A stretch of DNA of 49,307 nt from JBJYKD01 sp049310025 (lineage in GTDB: Bacteria; Bacillota; Thermosediminibacteria; Thermosediminibacterales; Tepidanaerobacteraceae), in the NCBI RefSeq assembly GCF_049310025.1, contig NZ_JBJYKD010000025.1, positions 1 through 49,307 on the forward strand, given 5' to 3'. This document shows positions 1 through 7,704 of this stretch, piece by piece. How positions within the stretch are numbered: the stretch's first letter is position 1; every line of letters starts with the position of its first letter. The notes beneath the pieces are model-generated. The model made no database searches, was not told where the DNA came from, and saw nothing but the letters and a program-made list of their open reading frames with translations. A program made the translations under genes and the position numbers.

Positions 1-158
1 TCTTCATTCTTGAGCATCATCTTTCTTCGTCCCGACAGAGCCGATGTTCCAGCGAAGATTTCCGCCGCTGTTGCAGTTACGGTTTTTATTCCTGCGACGG
101 GAGTGCGGATGGTAGAATTCAAAACATCATCACGATTAGGCAATATAATTTCTGCCAA
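1..158 (-). CDS. Partial phage protein downstream of the tail fibre
   Basis: A TTG start at 156-158 is preceded by GGAGGTG at good spacing, inside the end of the tail fibre gene. The frame stays open to the window edge (about 52 codons, beginning L-A-E-I-I-L-P-N-R). I do not recognise it. By position it is a late gene after the tail fibre, for example a fibre accessory, tail or pre-lysis protein. The C-terminus is outside the window. Confidence 0.55.
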   Translation of the reverse strand, partial: MAEIILPNRDDVLNSTIRTPVAGIKTVTATAAEIFAGTSALSGRRKMMLKNE

Positions 159-920
159 TTAAACCACCTCCTGGTATACGAATACCACATGGTTATCCTG
201 CTGTTTTAGGCCATATTTATATGTCTTGCCAGATGTTATATCTATAAACTTATGTGGCATATCATCGGCCTGATGTGCAGCAAGCGCATTACTTACCGAT
301 CCCACCTGTTGGTCTGTATATGAATTTGCTGCTGTCACGGCTGCTGAGCCTGCCGCATCTGCTTTGGCTTGAGCTCCTGCAGGAGTTTCCTTGGCATTCC
401 ATGTATCTTTTTCAACCTGGGTAACATGCATGACTGTATTCCCGGTATGATTATCAAAATCGGCCTGAGTAACATATATTTCAGATCCCAGTGTTGCTGA
501 AACGTTTGTAGCATTCCCAACAAGGGTTATTACGTTTATATATCTCTCTACTACGTCAGGCCCCCCGCCGGCGGGGATATACTCAGCATTCGTCCCAGCG
601 TTACCGTAGCAATAGAGTATTTCGCCTTCGTCTGGATCCTGGGCGAAAACTCCAAGCTCGCGCCAGTAAAACCCGGTTAATATATCCGCATTCGTAAAAT
701 AGCTTCGAAGTTTGGCTTTTCCTCCCGTTAGCGTTTCGATTCCTAGTATTGTTAGCTCTTTTTTTGTATTGATTAAACTGGTTAAATCTACGATACTTTG
801 TCCGCTAAGGCTGCCATCACCAATTTTTATTTTTGTGAAATTTAATTGAGTTCCTGTCTGGGCTTTGGCCTGTAGGTTTCTACCTTTATTCGTCAGTATA
901 AGGCCTCCAAAAGCTCCCAC
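159..920 (-). CDS. Phage tail fibre / tail-collar type protein
   Basis: 253 aa with a GTG start 6 nt after GCAGGTGG. The N-terminal 150 residues resemble the phage tail-collar fibre domain (DUF3751 type) that attaches P2-like fibres to the baseplate: T-N-K-G-R near residue 11, then a 'TxxKIGDG' strand and a 'GFYWRELGVFA' segment. An alanine-rich coiled stretch (about 180-215) follows, then a short C-terminal domain. It lies directly after baseplate protein I, as gpH follows gpI in P2. Role: receptor-binding fibre, at least its proximal part. It is shorter than P2 gpH (669 aa), so a further fibre gene may follow to the left. Confidence 0.85.
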   Translation of the reverse strand: MGAFGGLILTNKGRNLQAKAQTGTQLNFTKIKIGDGSLSGQSIVDLTSLINTKKELTILGIETLTGGKAKLRSYFTNADILTGFYWRELGVFAQDPDEGEILYCYGNAGTNAEYIPAGGGPDVVERYINVITLVGNATNVSATLGSEIYVTQADFDNHTGNTVMHVTQVEKDTWNAKETPAGAQAKADAAGSAAVTAANSYTDQQVGSVSNALAAHQADDMPHKFIDITSGKTYKYGLKQQDNHVVFVYQEVV

Positions 921-1481
921 TTAAACCACCTGCCTTATTTCTTGATAGTCGGCTATGTGAACAACATTGCCAAAATACAAATTCATTTCATCCGTGGCTG
1001 TTATTTCTACGGCTTCTAGCCAGCTTCTAGCATTTTTGACCGAATTTAAAACCTTTAAGAACTGATTAAGCAGCGTAGTATTTACCTGAGTATTAGTAGT
1101 TAACACCTTAAAATAAAACGGCTGGCCGCCATATTCAAACCATTCCTGGACTTCACCGTCTCCAAAATAGGTTTTTACGGTTTCCTCTACCGCAAAAGGC
1201 GTGCCCCTATATCTATGGACTTTAATAGCATTTTTTATCAGGCTCCGCTTTATTTCAATTTCTGCAGTTGAATCATACCAATCGATGTGCATCTGCCAGG
1301 CCAATTCATCCAGAGCAGCATCATCCAGTTCATCAATGCGGAAAAGAATTAAGCAGGCCTTAACCTCATCGGCCAGCTGCCGGAAATGAGGGTTTAAAGC
1401 TGCACAAAGCGCCTGGGTTGTCGGATCCTGTTTCATGTATGAAGTTTGGAAGCTTAGAAGGTCAACGTTTTTCAGGTCCAT
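921..1481 (-). CDS. Phage tail protein I (baseplate wedge)
   Basis: 186 aa. It matches the P2 gpI family (PF09684): an N-terminal segment 'DLLSFQTSYMKQDPTTQALC', the 'LDELAWQMHIDWYD' core, and 'HRYRGTPFAVEETVKTYFG', a family signature. In contractile tails gpI joins J and the fibre protein in the baseplate wedge. GGAGG lies 10 nt upstream of the ATG, just after the J stop codon. Order J-I-fibre is as in P2. Confidence 0.93.
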   Translation of the reverse strand: MDLKNVDLLSFQTSYMKQDPTTQALCAALNPHFRQLADEVKACLILFRIDELDDAALDELAWQMHIDWYDSTAEIEIKRSLIKNAIKVHRYRGTPFAVEETVKTYFGDGEVQEWFEYGGQPFYFKVLTTNTQVNTTLLNQFLKVLNSVKNARSWLEAVEITATDEMNLYFGNVVHIADYQEIRQVV

Positions 1482-2588
1482 TTATATCAGACCTCCATAA
1501 GTGACAGTTACGGTGCCGGTTTTGGCCACCTGGTCAGGGTTGATTTCGGTATATACCGGACTTGTTATATCAATTCTAAATGCCCCAGCATTAAGCATCA
1601 ATTGCCGTAAATAATCAGGGTTAATGGCCCGCCCTAATTTCCCCGCCTGCCATAACTTATATTGATCTACAGCACCGCCGAATCCTTCGATAGCGTTTCT
1701 TATTGCAGTTTCCTCGATTTGCCATTCTTTTGCAATATAATAAGTCAAGGTTATGTTGTAAGAAACTTCTGTGGGGGCTACCACCTGAACATTATCCGTG
1801 AGTGGCCTTTTATCTTTTGCACTTACGATAGCGCTTACTTTATCGAGGATGGCCTGAGAGGGGATCTCTCCATTGGCCATTAAGGGGACTATCTTTACAA
1901 CTCCGGGAGATGGTGAAGAAACAGAGATATCGGCGATATTTGCGTCGGCTGTTTTTGCCCAATATATATAAGCCCCTTCAGGGCCTGCGGTCGAGAAACT
2001 TTCCGGTGCCTGCCGGATCCTGTCTCGGTAGTGGTCATCATCCTCGGTATCTGAACCTCCAGAGCTGGTATCAGTATTAGTCACAGAGGCAACATACGGC
2101 ACCGGGTCAACAATTGTTTTTATCTGCCCCGGAGCAAAACCGTTATATTTTTCTCCCCCTTCAGTAGCTTCAGCAATTACATCGCCCTCTGTCTGGCCTG
2201 CCGGAATTGTAAGTTCCTGAATCGTTGCAAAATAAAGTTGCCCGTCAGGAGTGGCGCGAGTTCCCGCGGGGATTGTAATATATGTTGGCTGAATAGCCGA
2301 AAGTGTAAATCTTAAAGTAACTCTAGCTTTTTGGGCCTGAAGCCGTGCTGTATTATAAAACTCTCCTATCGCATCAAGTTTATCGCCCGTCGCATATCTC
2401 AAAAGATTTTGTTTCGCCGATTCGTTAATGTCATTTTTCAATCCCACGATTAAAGGTAAAAATTGTAATAAAAAAGTCCGGCGCTCGTCACCCGGATAAA
2501 AGGTTTCCCCTAATGTACTTTCGAAATCCTGTATGAGTTGGTTTTTTAAACTTTCGGCATCCACATCAACAAAATTTATGCCGCTCAT
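1482..2588 (-). CDS. Baseplate protein J
   Basis: 368 aa, J family (PF04865): 'IPAGTRATPDGQLYFAT' near residue 105, the 'GGSDTEDDDHYRDRI' block near 180, and a C-terminal beta-rich domain. J proteins form the baseplate wedge that triggers sheath contraction. The ATG overlaps the stop of the gp25-like gene, implying translational coupling. Length is normal for the family. Confidence 0.95.
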   Translation of the reverse strand: MSGINFVDVDAESLKNQLIQDFESTLGETFYPGDERRTFLLQFLPLIVGLKNDINESAKQNLLRYATGDKLDAIGEFYNTARLQAQKARVTLRFTLSAIQPTYITIPAGTRATPDGQLYFATIQELTIPAGQTEGDVIAEATEGGEKYNGFAPGQIKTIVDPVPYVASVTNTDTSSGGSDTEDDDHYRDRIRQAPESFSTAGPEGAYIYWAKTADANIADISVSSPSPGVVKIVPLMANGEIPSQAILDKVSAIVSAKDKRPLTDNVQVVAPTEVSYNITLTYYIAKEWQIEETAIRNAIEGFGGAVDQYKLWQAGKLGRAINPDYLRQLMLNAGAFRIDITSPVYTEINPDQVAKTGTVTVTYGGLI

Positions 2589-2890
2589 ACCTCTATCACC
2601 ACCCTGAACTGCATATTCCCTTCATCATCCACACCGGTAAACTTTACTTCTTTGACTGTAGCCCTGGGTTCATAATCAGCCACAAGTCTGTATACTTCTG
2701 CAACATACAGAGCCACGGCAGTATCCAGGGGCTTATCAAGAATACTCTGATCAAGGCCCAGGGTCCGGTCATATGCCACTTCATAACGCCAAGTGGATAT
2801 AAGATTTCTAACGTTCTGAGCTACTCTTTCCGCATCTTTTGCGGCCCAATTCAAATTAACGGGTTTTGAGGTATCTATGATATATTCCAT
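2585..2890 (-). CDS. gp25/W-like baseplate wedge protein
   Basis: 101 aa. It has features of the gp25-like lysozyme-fold family (P2 gpW, T4 gp25; PF04965): an 'AQNVRNLISTWRYEVAYDRTLG' region, where family members carry an EPR-type core near the end of the helix, and a C-terminal strand 'FRVVIEV'. It sits immediately upstream of J, the conserved partner. gp25 nucleates sheath assembly on the baseplate. AGGTG precedes the ATG. Confidence 0.85.
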   Translation of the reverse strand: MEYIIDTSKPVNLNWAAKDAERVAQNVRNLISTWRYEVAYDRTLGLDQSILDKPLDTAVALYVAEVYRLVADYEPRATVKEVKFTGVDDEGNMQFRVVIEV

Positions 2891-2898
2891 TCAATCAC

Positions 2899-3456
2899 CT
2901 ACTCCGGCAAGCGTGAACGCATATTGGGATTGTTCCTTTTCATATCGGCCTTATCCGATGGTCCCAGTAAATTTATATTTCCTGATACTTTTGGAAGGGA
3001 TATGCCTGGAGCATACGAAGTTGAAGTTTTTTTGGCGCTCTTTGAAGTCTGGGCGCTCCCCGGGCGGACATATTCTTCAAACTCCAACTGAATAGTCCCC
3101 GAAAGAATATTCCCGTTTGAATCTATTACTGTATTATTCAATGAAGCACTCTTGAGAAGCCATTTATTCGCACCCAGGGGTATCCCGCCCAATATAAAAG
3201 GGTAAGGCTTGCCGGCTTCAACAAGAGCTTTCCATGCTCCGTATTCATTTCTGACATTTACGCCCATGGAAACATCAAGAGGAATACTAATGCTCATCGT
3301 ATATAGATCGGGTCCCTTTATATAGGTGCTTGGCTTTTTATTTGCCGCATCCTGTTTTTCAGTTTCTAGACTACTATTCATGGTAAAATCATCGAAAGTA
3401 TATATTTTCTGGTTGTTTACCTGAAATGTTTTATTCGCAAAAACCGCAATAGGCAT
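2899..3456 (-). CDS. gpU-like phage tail protein
   Basis: 185 aa. The central part 'KPSTYIKGPDLYTMSISIPL' followed by a W-K-A-L-V-E-A-G-K-P-Y-P-F motif fits the P2 gpU family (PF06995), in which 'RPSTQFLGPD' is the equivalent block. In P2, gpU is a tail assembly/completion protein. The last ~45 residues are Ser/Lys/Thr-rich and extend beyond the core family domain. Here the gene sits between the spike and gp25 genes, unlike P2 where U precedes X/D. Confidence 0.78.
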   Translation of the reverse strand: MPIAVFANKTFQVNNQKIYTFDDFTMNSSLETEKQDAANKKPSTYIKGPDLYTMSISIPLDVSMGVNVRNEYGAWKALVEAGKPYPFILGGIPLGANKWLLKSASLNNTVIDSNGNILSGTIQLEFEEYVRPGSAQTSKSAKKTSTSYAPGISLPKVSGNINLLGPSDKADMKRNNPNMRSRLPE

Positions 3457-3467
3457 GTAACCACCGC

Positions 3468-3659
3468 CTAAAACTTAGCTATAATGAGCCCATCGTTCAT
3501 ACAGTTTGAAAAGAAAACCACCGCAACATTATCCCCTACCTGAAGGGTTCCAACATGAGAAGCCGCTTTTAAAGGCCAGGATACATCATTATCCCTTTCA
3601 GGAAATAAAACCCGTATCCCTGAAGATTCTATACTCGATACCTTGCCCTTTAAAACCAT
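3468..3659 (-). CDS. Short OB-fold baseplate spike-like protein
   Basis: 63 aa. The ATG overlaps the stop of the hub gene by one base (TGATG), with GAGGGG just upstream. The product looks like a compact OB-type beta barrel: 'GKVSSIESSGIRVLFPERDN', 'HVGTLQVGDNVAVVFFS', 'DGLIIAKF'. By position and fold it replaces P2 gpV / Mu gp45 (central spike). It lacks the beta-helix needle and iron-binding tip of long spikes (gpV is about 210 aa), so it may need a separate tip protein. Confidence 0.72.
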   Translation of the reverse strand: MVLKGKVSSIESSGIRVLFPERDNDVSWPLKAASHVGTLQVGDNVAVVFFSNCMNDGLIIAKF

Positions 3660-4570
3660 CAATACCCCTCCAGCGGTTTCCTGAGTTTTAAAAAGGTCTT
3701 TTTATTCGCAAGTTTATGGGTTACTTGTTCGCAAAAGTATTTCCCATCGGCCATGCCTACTCCCTGTATCTGTATTACATTACCTGCCGCAATCCCGGGA
3801 GCAAGTTCGATGGTGCAGTATCCGGTATTTTCATACTTATTTTTAGAACGAAGGATATTTTTGGCGAATCGTTCAGCCTCCGCCTGGCTTGAAACAAATA
3901 TATCAGCAAATTTTAAAACAGGTCCGAAAGCCCCGGAAGGTTTATACTCATATTTGATGTCTCCGAAAGATATGCGGCACCCGCCATATATCCATGCTGA
4001 TTTTTGCAAAAAACTATAATCCCCGTCAAAATCATCAATATAGATGGTCTTAACCGGTGCCTGGGCCTCCATATATCGCTCATCATATATTACAACCTTC
4101 TGGCCAGTTATTTTCAGCATGTATCCTTCCAGTAAACACCGCCATGCCAGAAAAGCGAAGTCTGCCTGTTCGAATTGGTCTACACGCTCATAAAGAGGAT
4201 TTTGTACCTTATAAGTCTCCAGCAGGAATCCATACTTCCTTGCCAGTTCAGTAACTATCTCCAGGAACCTTACATTTTCCCAGGCCTTGGTATTTTCCAT
4301 TTTAGCATCCTGGGGAATGGCCAGGGCACGAATAATAAACAAACCCCGATGCTGTTCGAGCTCGTCTATATACATGCGGCCAGAATCAAAGCCATTTTCT
4401 TTTATTTGGACCTCATCATTTTTCTTCGGTTTCCATCGGCTCCAAAATCCTTCCGGGTCATCAAACCAGACTTCCAAGCTGTCAGCAATCCCCCCGGCAT
4501 TATCGGTTATGTCAGCTTTATGAATTTCAACAACATCGGTTATATCTTTGCCTTCATATATCAGCTGCAA
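3659..4570 (-). CDS. Baseplate hub protein (gpD / gp27-like)
   Basis: 303 aa with a TTG start 7-8 nt after AGAGGTG. It resembles phage late control gpD proteins, which form the trimeric hub that carries the spike: an N-terminal 'YEGKDITDVVEIHKADITDN' strand pair, 'DDPEGFWSRWKPKKNDEV', and a C-terminal 'AAGNVIQIQGVGMADGKYF' segment typical of the hub's second barrel. The neighbouring genes X and spike are as expected for a contractile tail. Confidence 0.87.
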   Translation of the reverse strand: MQLIYEGKDITDVVEIHKADITDNAGGIADSLEVWFDDPEGFWSRWKPKKNDEVQIKENGFDSGRMYIDELEQHRGLFIIRALAIPQDAKMENTKAWENVRFLEIVTELARKYGFLLETYKVQNPLYERVDQFEQADFAFLAWRCLLEGYMLKITGQKVVIYDERYMEAQAPVKTIYIDDFDGDYSFLQKSAWIYGGCRISFGDIKYEYKPSGAFGPVLKFADIFVSSQAEAERFAKNILRSKNKYENTGYCTIELAPGIAAGNVIQIQGVGMADGKYFCEQVTHKLANKKTFLKLRKPLEGY

Positions 4571-4577
4571 TGCTCTG

Positions 4578-4790
4578 TCACCTCTTCCATGGCGGGAGGG
4601 TTGCGGCAGCTTCTTGTTCTATGATTGGGATCTTTAACTTTACTCCTGCATCAAATACCAGCACACTGGCATATTGTGGATTGGCCTGAATTATCAGGTG
4701 AGCTTTAAACTCATCGTTGTATGCATCCAGAGCGAGCATGTCAAAGGTATCACCCTGCATTGTAATATATTCAAAATAATTAGTAGCCAT
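4578..4790 (-). CDS. Tail protein X, LysM-like
   Basis: 70 aa from the ATG at 4790 (GCGAGGG upstream). It shows a LysM-like pattern 'YFEYITMQGDTFDMLALDAYN...IIQANPQY...G.KLKIP', typical of phage tail protein X (PF05489), which bridges tape measure and hub or binds peptidoglycan-like surfaces. It overlaps the tape-measure 3' end by 11 nt. Confidence 0.85.
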   Translation of the reverse strand: MATNYFEYITMQGDTFDMLALDAYNDEFKAHLIIQANPQYASVLVFDAGVKLKIPIIEQEAAATLPPWKR

Positions 4791-6699
4791 AGGCAACCCT
4801 CGCCCTTTCACGCTCGATTTCTTCTATCATCATCCGTATTTCTTCTTTGTGTTTTTGCAGTATGGGTTCCAGTTCCGCACGATTTCCGCCGTAGATGGTG
4901 GGATTATAAATTATCTGAATACTGCTCCCGGTAGGTTTTGCTCCAAGTATTTGAGCGGTTTTGTTCAATAAGCTCAGGCTTCTTGGGGTCCTTTTAAGCG
5001 GAATGGCCATTTCTGCCCAGTCCGCTTCGCCAAATATCGAGGGTTCGGTTGCTATACCACCTTCAGCAAATCGGGGCATTGAGCTTGATATATTTGCCTG
5101 TAGTTCTACACTCTTGCCACTAAAGCCCAAAAATTTTCCTACACTGCCTATAACATTACTAACGCCGCCTATAAATTTAGATGTTAAATTGGCTATCGGA
5201 GAAATTAAACTCAAAAACTTCTCAATAATTGGCATAACCAATTTTATTGCTCCCCCCAGAACAGCACCAATGATATTGGCAAGCAATTGAATAATTGGTA
5301 TTACTGCCTGCAAAAGCGGGAATATAGAGTTCAAAATCTGCATAAGTGGGGGCAATAATGCCTGAACTATTTCCGTTAATACAGGAATTATCGCACTTAA
5401 AGCGGTAGTTAAAAGCGAGCTAATTATTGTGGCAACCATCGCAATGATAGGGGTTAATGCCTGTAAAAATGGTAATATAGCCTGCAACATCTGCATGATC
5501 GGAGGTAAAATACCCTGAATGAGCTGCACCAATACAGGTATTATCGGTTGAAGCACTGAAAATACAGCCGTTATCAGCTGTGCTGCGATTGGGAGGATTT
5601 GCTGAACCAGTTGCATTAAAAGCGGAAGTAAGGGCTGTATAAGAGATATGAGCATGCTGAAACCTTGATTTAATAAAGGCATTGCAGTCTGTATAATCTG
5701 CATCACTATGGGCAAAGCCTGCTGTATGATATTCACAAGCATGGGACCCATGGTGCTGCCTATAGTATCAAATATAGGCATCAGTATTTGTGCAAATTGA
5801 CTTGCCACATTTAAAAGGTCCGGCAATAAATTTGCTATATTGCCCAAAAATCCACCTAATGCACTGGATAATTTAGGGGCTATGGCAGGTAAGTCGGAAA
5901 CCAGCTTATCTATTACTGGTTGTATTTTGGGCAACAAAGACGCCAAAATCCTGTTTCCAAGACCCATTACTGAAAGCTTCAGCTTATCAATTGTATCTCC
6001 TAAGTTATCCAAAGCTTCAACCTGCTCACCTGACATGACAAGACCCAACTTGTCAGCTTCAGTAGCGAGCTTTTGTATTTCATCAGTTCCGGCATTGAGT
6101 ATGGGAAATAGCTCCGACGCACCCCGGCCAAAAAGTTTAAATGCCAGCGCATTCCTATCTGCTTGGTTTTCTACTTTTGAAAGCTGGACAAGAGCCTCCT
6201 GAAATACCTGGGACTGCGGCCTGAGTTTTCCGGCCCCATCTGTCACCGAAATTCCCAGGGCCTGGAATGCGGCTGCGGTATCTTTACTGCCCTTTCGGGC
6301 TGCATCCATCTGCTTTGTCATAATGCTTATGGCCTGGGGGAGGGCCTCAAAATTCGTCCCCACCTGGCTTGATATATACTGCAGGCGCTGTAATTCCTCA
6401 GCGGAAAGTCCTGTTTTATCCCGCATCTTTACCAACTGATCACCGGTCTCAGTAGCCTTCATCAATAATCCGCCAAGAGCAACTGCCCCGGTACCTATTC
6501 CGGCGGCAACCGCAGCTCCAGTGACTGCAGCGGCTTTACCTATTATGCTTAAACCCTTGGATGCGAAGCTGCCAAGTTTTGAAAAAGTTCGAGATGCTTT
6601 CGATGTCTGAGCGGATGCTTTCATTAAAGCGGTTTGTAAAGATGGGTCCACTTTGCCGGCAAGAGTAATCAGCGCTCTAAGTTCCTTTTGACTGGCCAC
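4780..6699 (-). CDS. Tail tape measure protein
   Basis: 639 aa with a GTG start 11 nt after GGGAGG. The N-terminal part (about 1-230) contains the tape-measure signature 'TGLSAEELQRLQYISSQVG', 'LGISVTDGAGKLRPQSQVF' and 'LFGRGASELFPILNAG'. Residues about 250-510 are a long hydrophobic run with repeating L/I-P spacing (P-L-L-P-L-L-M-Q-L-V-Q-Q-I-L-P). The C-terminus carries 'FAEGGIATEPSIFGEADWAE', common at the end of tape measures. The protein sets tail length; at about 1.5 angstrom per residue it predicts a tail of roughly 95 nm (inference). Confidence 0.95.
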   Translation of the reverse strand: MASQKELRALITLAGKVDPSLQTALMKASAQTSKASRTFSKLGSFASKGLSIIGKAAAVTGAAVAAGIGTGAVALGGLLMKATETGDQLVKMRDKTGLSAEELQRLQYISSQVGTNFEALPQAISIMTKQMDAARKGSKDTAAAFQALGISVTDGAGKLRPQSQVFQEALVQLSKVENQADRNALAFKLFGRGASELFPILNAGTDEIQKLATEADKLGLVMSGEQVEALDNLGDTIDKLKLSVMGLGNRILASLLPKIQPVIDKLVSDLPAIAPKLSSALGGFLGNIANLLPDLLNVASQFAQILMPIFDTIGSTMGPMLVNIIQQALPIVMQIIQTAMPLLNQGFSMLISLIQPLLPLLMQLVQQILPIAAQLITAVFSVLQPIIPVLVQLIQGILPPIMQMLQAILPFLQALTPIIAMVATIISSLLTTALSAIIPVLTEIVQALLPPLMQILNSIFPLLQAVIPIIQLLANIIGAVLGGAIKLVMPIIEKFLSLISPIANLTSKFIGGVSNVIGSVGKFLGFSGKSVELQANISSSMPRFAEGGIATEPSIFGEADWAEMAIPLKRTPRSLSLLNKTAQILGAKPTGSSIQIIYNPTIYGGNRAELEPILQKHKEEIRMMIEEIERERARVAYGY

Positions 6700-7161
6700 C
6701 GGCGGCTGCCTCCCTTCTTAACCTTTCGGCTTCTTCACATAAAGTATGGTAAAAGTCAAGAAAATCCACTAACGGTTGATTAAAACACCATTCTGCCGAT
6801 GTGGATGTTATTAAAGTAACCTGAGCAATTGCGGTCTTTATAAAATGGTCGGAGATTATTCCGCCAAATTGAGATAGAAAAAACTCCTTGCTATAGAAGC
6901 AGCCTTATCTGCATCCTTCGCACTCATCCGCATTATATCAGTTATATCTATGGCTGAATTTACTTTGCATACCGCTTCCGCAAAAAGGTATAAATGATAG
7001 TCAGGGTCCGTTTCGGGTATACTTAAAGGTATTCCTGCTGCCTTCATCTTTTTGCTGGCGTTAAGTTTATCCTTTGCCGTCAAATTCTCAAAGTCGTAGG
7101 GCAGTTCTGTGACCTCTTCCCCATTAATCATAATGGGTTTTGACAATTTTAAAGTCTCCAT
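6677..7161 (-). CDS. Tail assembly chaperone, -1 frameshift long form
   Basis: A -1 shift at the heptamer (6877-6883) leaves the frame open for 66 more codons to a TAG at 6677, giving a 161-aa fusion. The extension reads L-S-Q-F-G-G-I-I-S-D-H-F and ends A-A-A-G-G-Q-S-K-G-T. It contains no stop in about 200 nt and overlaps the tape-measure start by 23 nt, exactly the layout of lambda G/GT and P2 E/E'. The stretch between chaperone and tape measure would otherwise be an unexplained 156-nt gap. Frameshifting itself is inferred, not demonstrated. Confidence 0.85.
6856..7161 (-). CDS. Tail assembly chaperone, short form
   Basis: 101 aa, gpE / Mu gp41-type chaperone: 'LSKPIMINGEEVTELPYDFE', 'LTAKDKLNASKKMKAAG' and 'DITDIMRMSAKDADKAASIAR'. 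AAGGAGG is well placed before the ATG. It lies between tube and tape measure, where lambda G and P2 E lie. Near its end it carries a T TTT TTC slippery heptamer, so it has a longer frameshifted partner. The short form stops at 6856. Role: binds the tape measure and recruits tube subunits. Confidence 0.9.
   Translation of the reverse strand: METLKLSKPIMINGEEVTELPYDFENLTAKDKLNASKKMKAAGIPLSIPETDPDYHLYLFAEAVCKVNSAIDITDIMRMSAKDADKAASIARSFFYLNLAE
6877..6883 (-). other. -1 ribosomal slippery site T TTT TTC
   Basis: In the zero frame the codons are AGT TTT TTC. A one-base slip re-pairs both tRNAs on TTT TTT, fitting X XXY YYZ perfectly. No strong downstream pseudoknot was evident by eye. Confidence 0.85.
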
Positions 7162-7182
7162 GATAATCCTCCTTAAAAGTTT

Positions 7183-7208
7183 GGGCGGCCCTTAACCGAG
7201 AGCCGCCC
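7183..7208 (-). terminator. Stem-loop after the tail tube gene (possible attenuator)
   Basis: GGGCGGC and GCCGCCC flank a 12-nt loop that includes the tube stop codon region. It is followed by an A/T-rich stretch but only a weak T run. It probably trims or stabilises the abundant tube transcript rather than ending the operon. Confidence 0.5.
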
Positions 7209-7704
7209 TGATGTTTTTCATATAATCGACACCATTAATCTTGTAAATATAGTTCCTTTTGTCAATCAACAATGTTTCAACGCCATTTATTACCTGCCGA
7301 TACCTGAGCACTTCAAAATCAATGCTCCCATCCATGGTCGTTGCCGGCGATTCAACTTTCCCAGGGTCATACTTTTTATTGATGCCGGTAATAAATATCT
7401 TAGCTCCTTCCGGCACTATCTGCCCGTTGGCCGTCAATGTATCCCTTACAAATCGGAGTTCAAGGTTTTGGGTACCAGGCTTAGCAAGATTTGAAGCGTT
7501 TTTGTTGATTGACCGCATATTTATGGTAAAAGTCATGCTCCCAATCTGACCAGGGACAGGCATATCAATGGACCCCATTATACCAGCGCCTTTTATCTCC
7601 CCTGTCTGAATCTCTATGGAAGGTAGCTGGCAGGATACGTTATCGTCAATTTCCACCCCATCAGCCAAAAGTTTATGGGCTATTACATTCCCGGATATTA
7701 TCAT
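7192..7704 (-). CDS. Major tail tube protein
   Basis: 170 aa, FII / contractile tail tube family (PF04985): 'IEIQTGEIKGAGIMGSIDMP', then 'GQIGSMTFTINMRSINKN' and a C-terminal 'EVLRYRQVINGVETLLID'. The ATG overlaps the sheath stop codon (GCATGA) and GGAGGTG lies inside the sheath end, so the two are coupled. The tube is the inner channel for DNA passage. Confidence 0.93.
   Translation of the reverse strand: MIISGNVIAHKLLADGVEIDDNVSCQLPSIEIQTGEIKGAGIMGSIDMPVPGQIGSMTFTINMRSINKNASNLAKPGTQNLELRFVRDTLTANGQIVPEGAKIFITGINKKYDPGKVESPATTMDGSIDFEVLRYRQVINGVETLLIDKRNYIYKINGVDYMKNIRAALG

Noticed and set aside
4961..6202. Plus-strand ORFs opposite the tape measure gene
   Set aside because: They are shadows of the repetitive tape measure coding sequence, with no ribosome sites or family resemblance.
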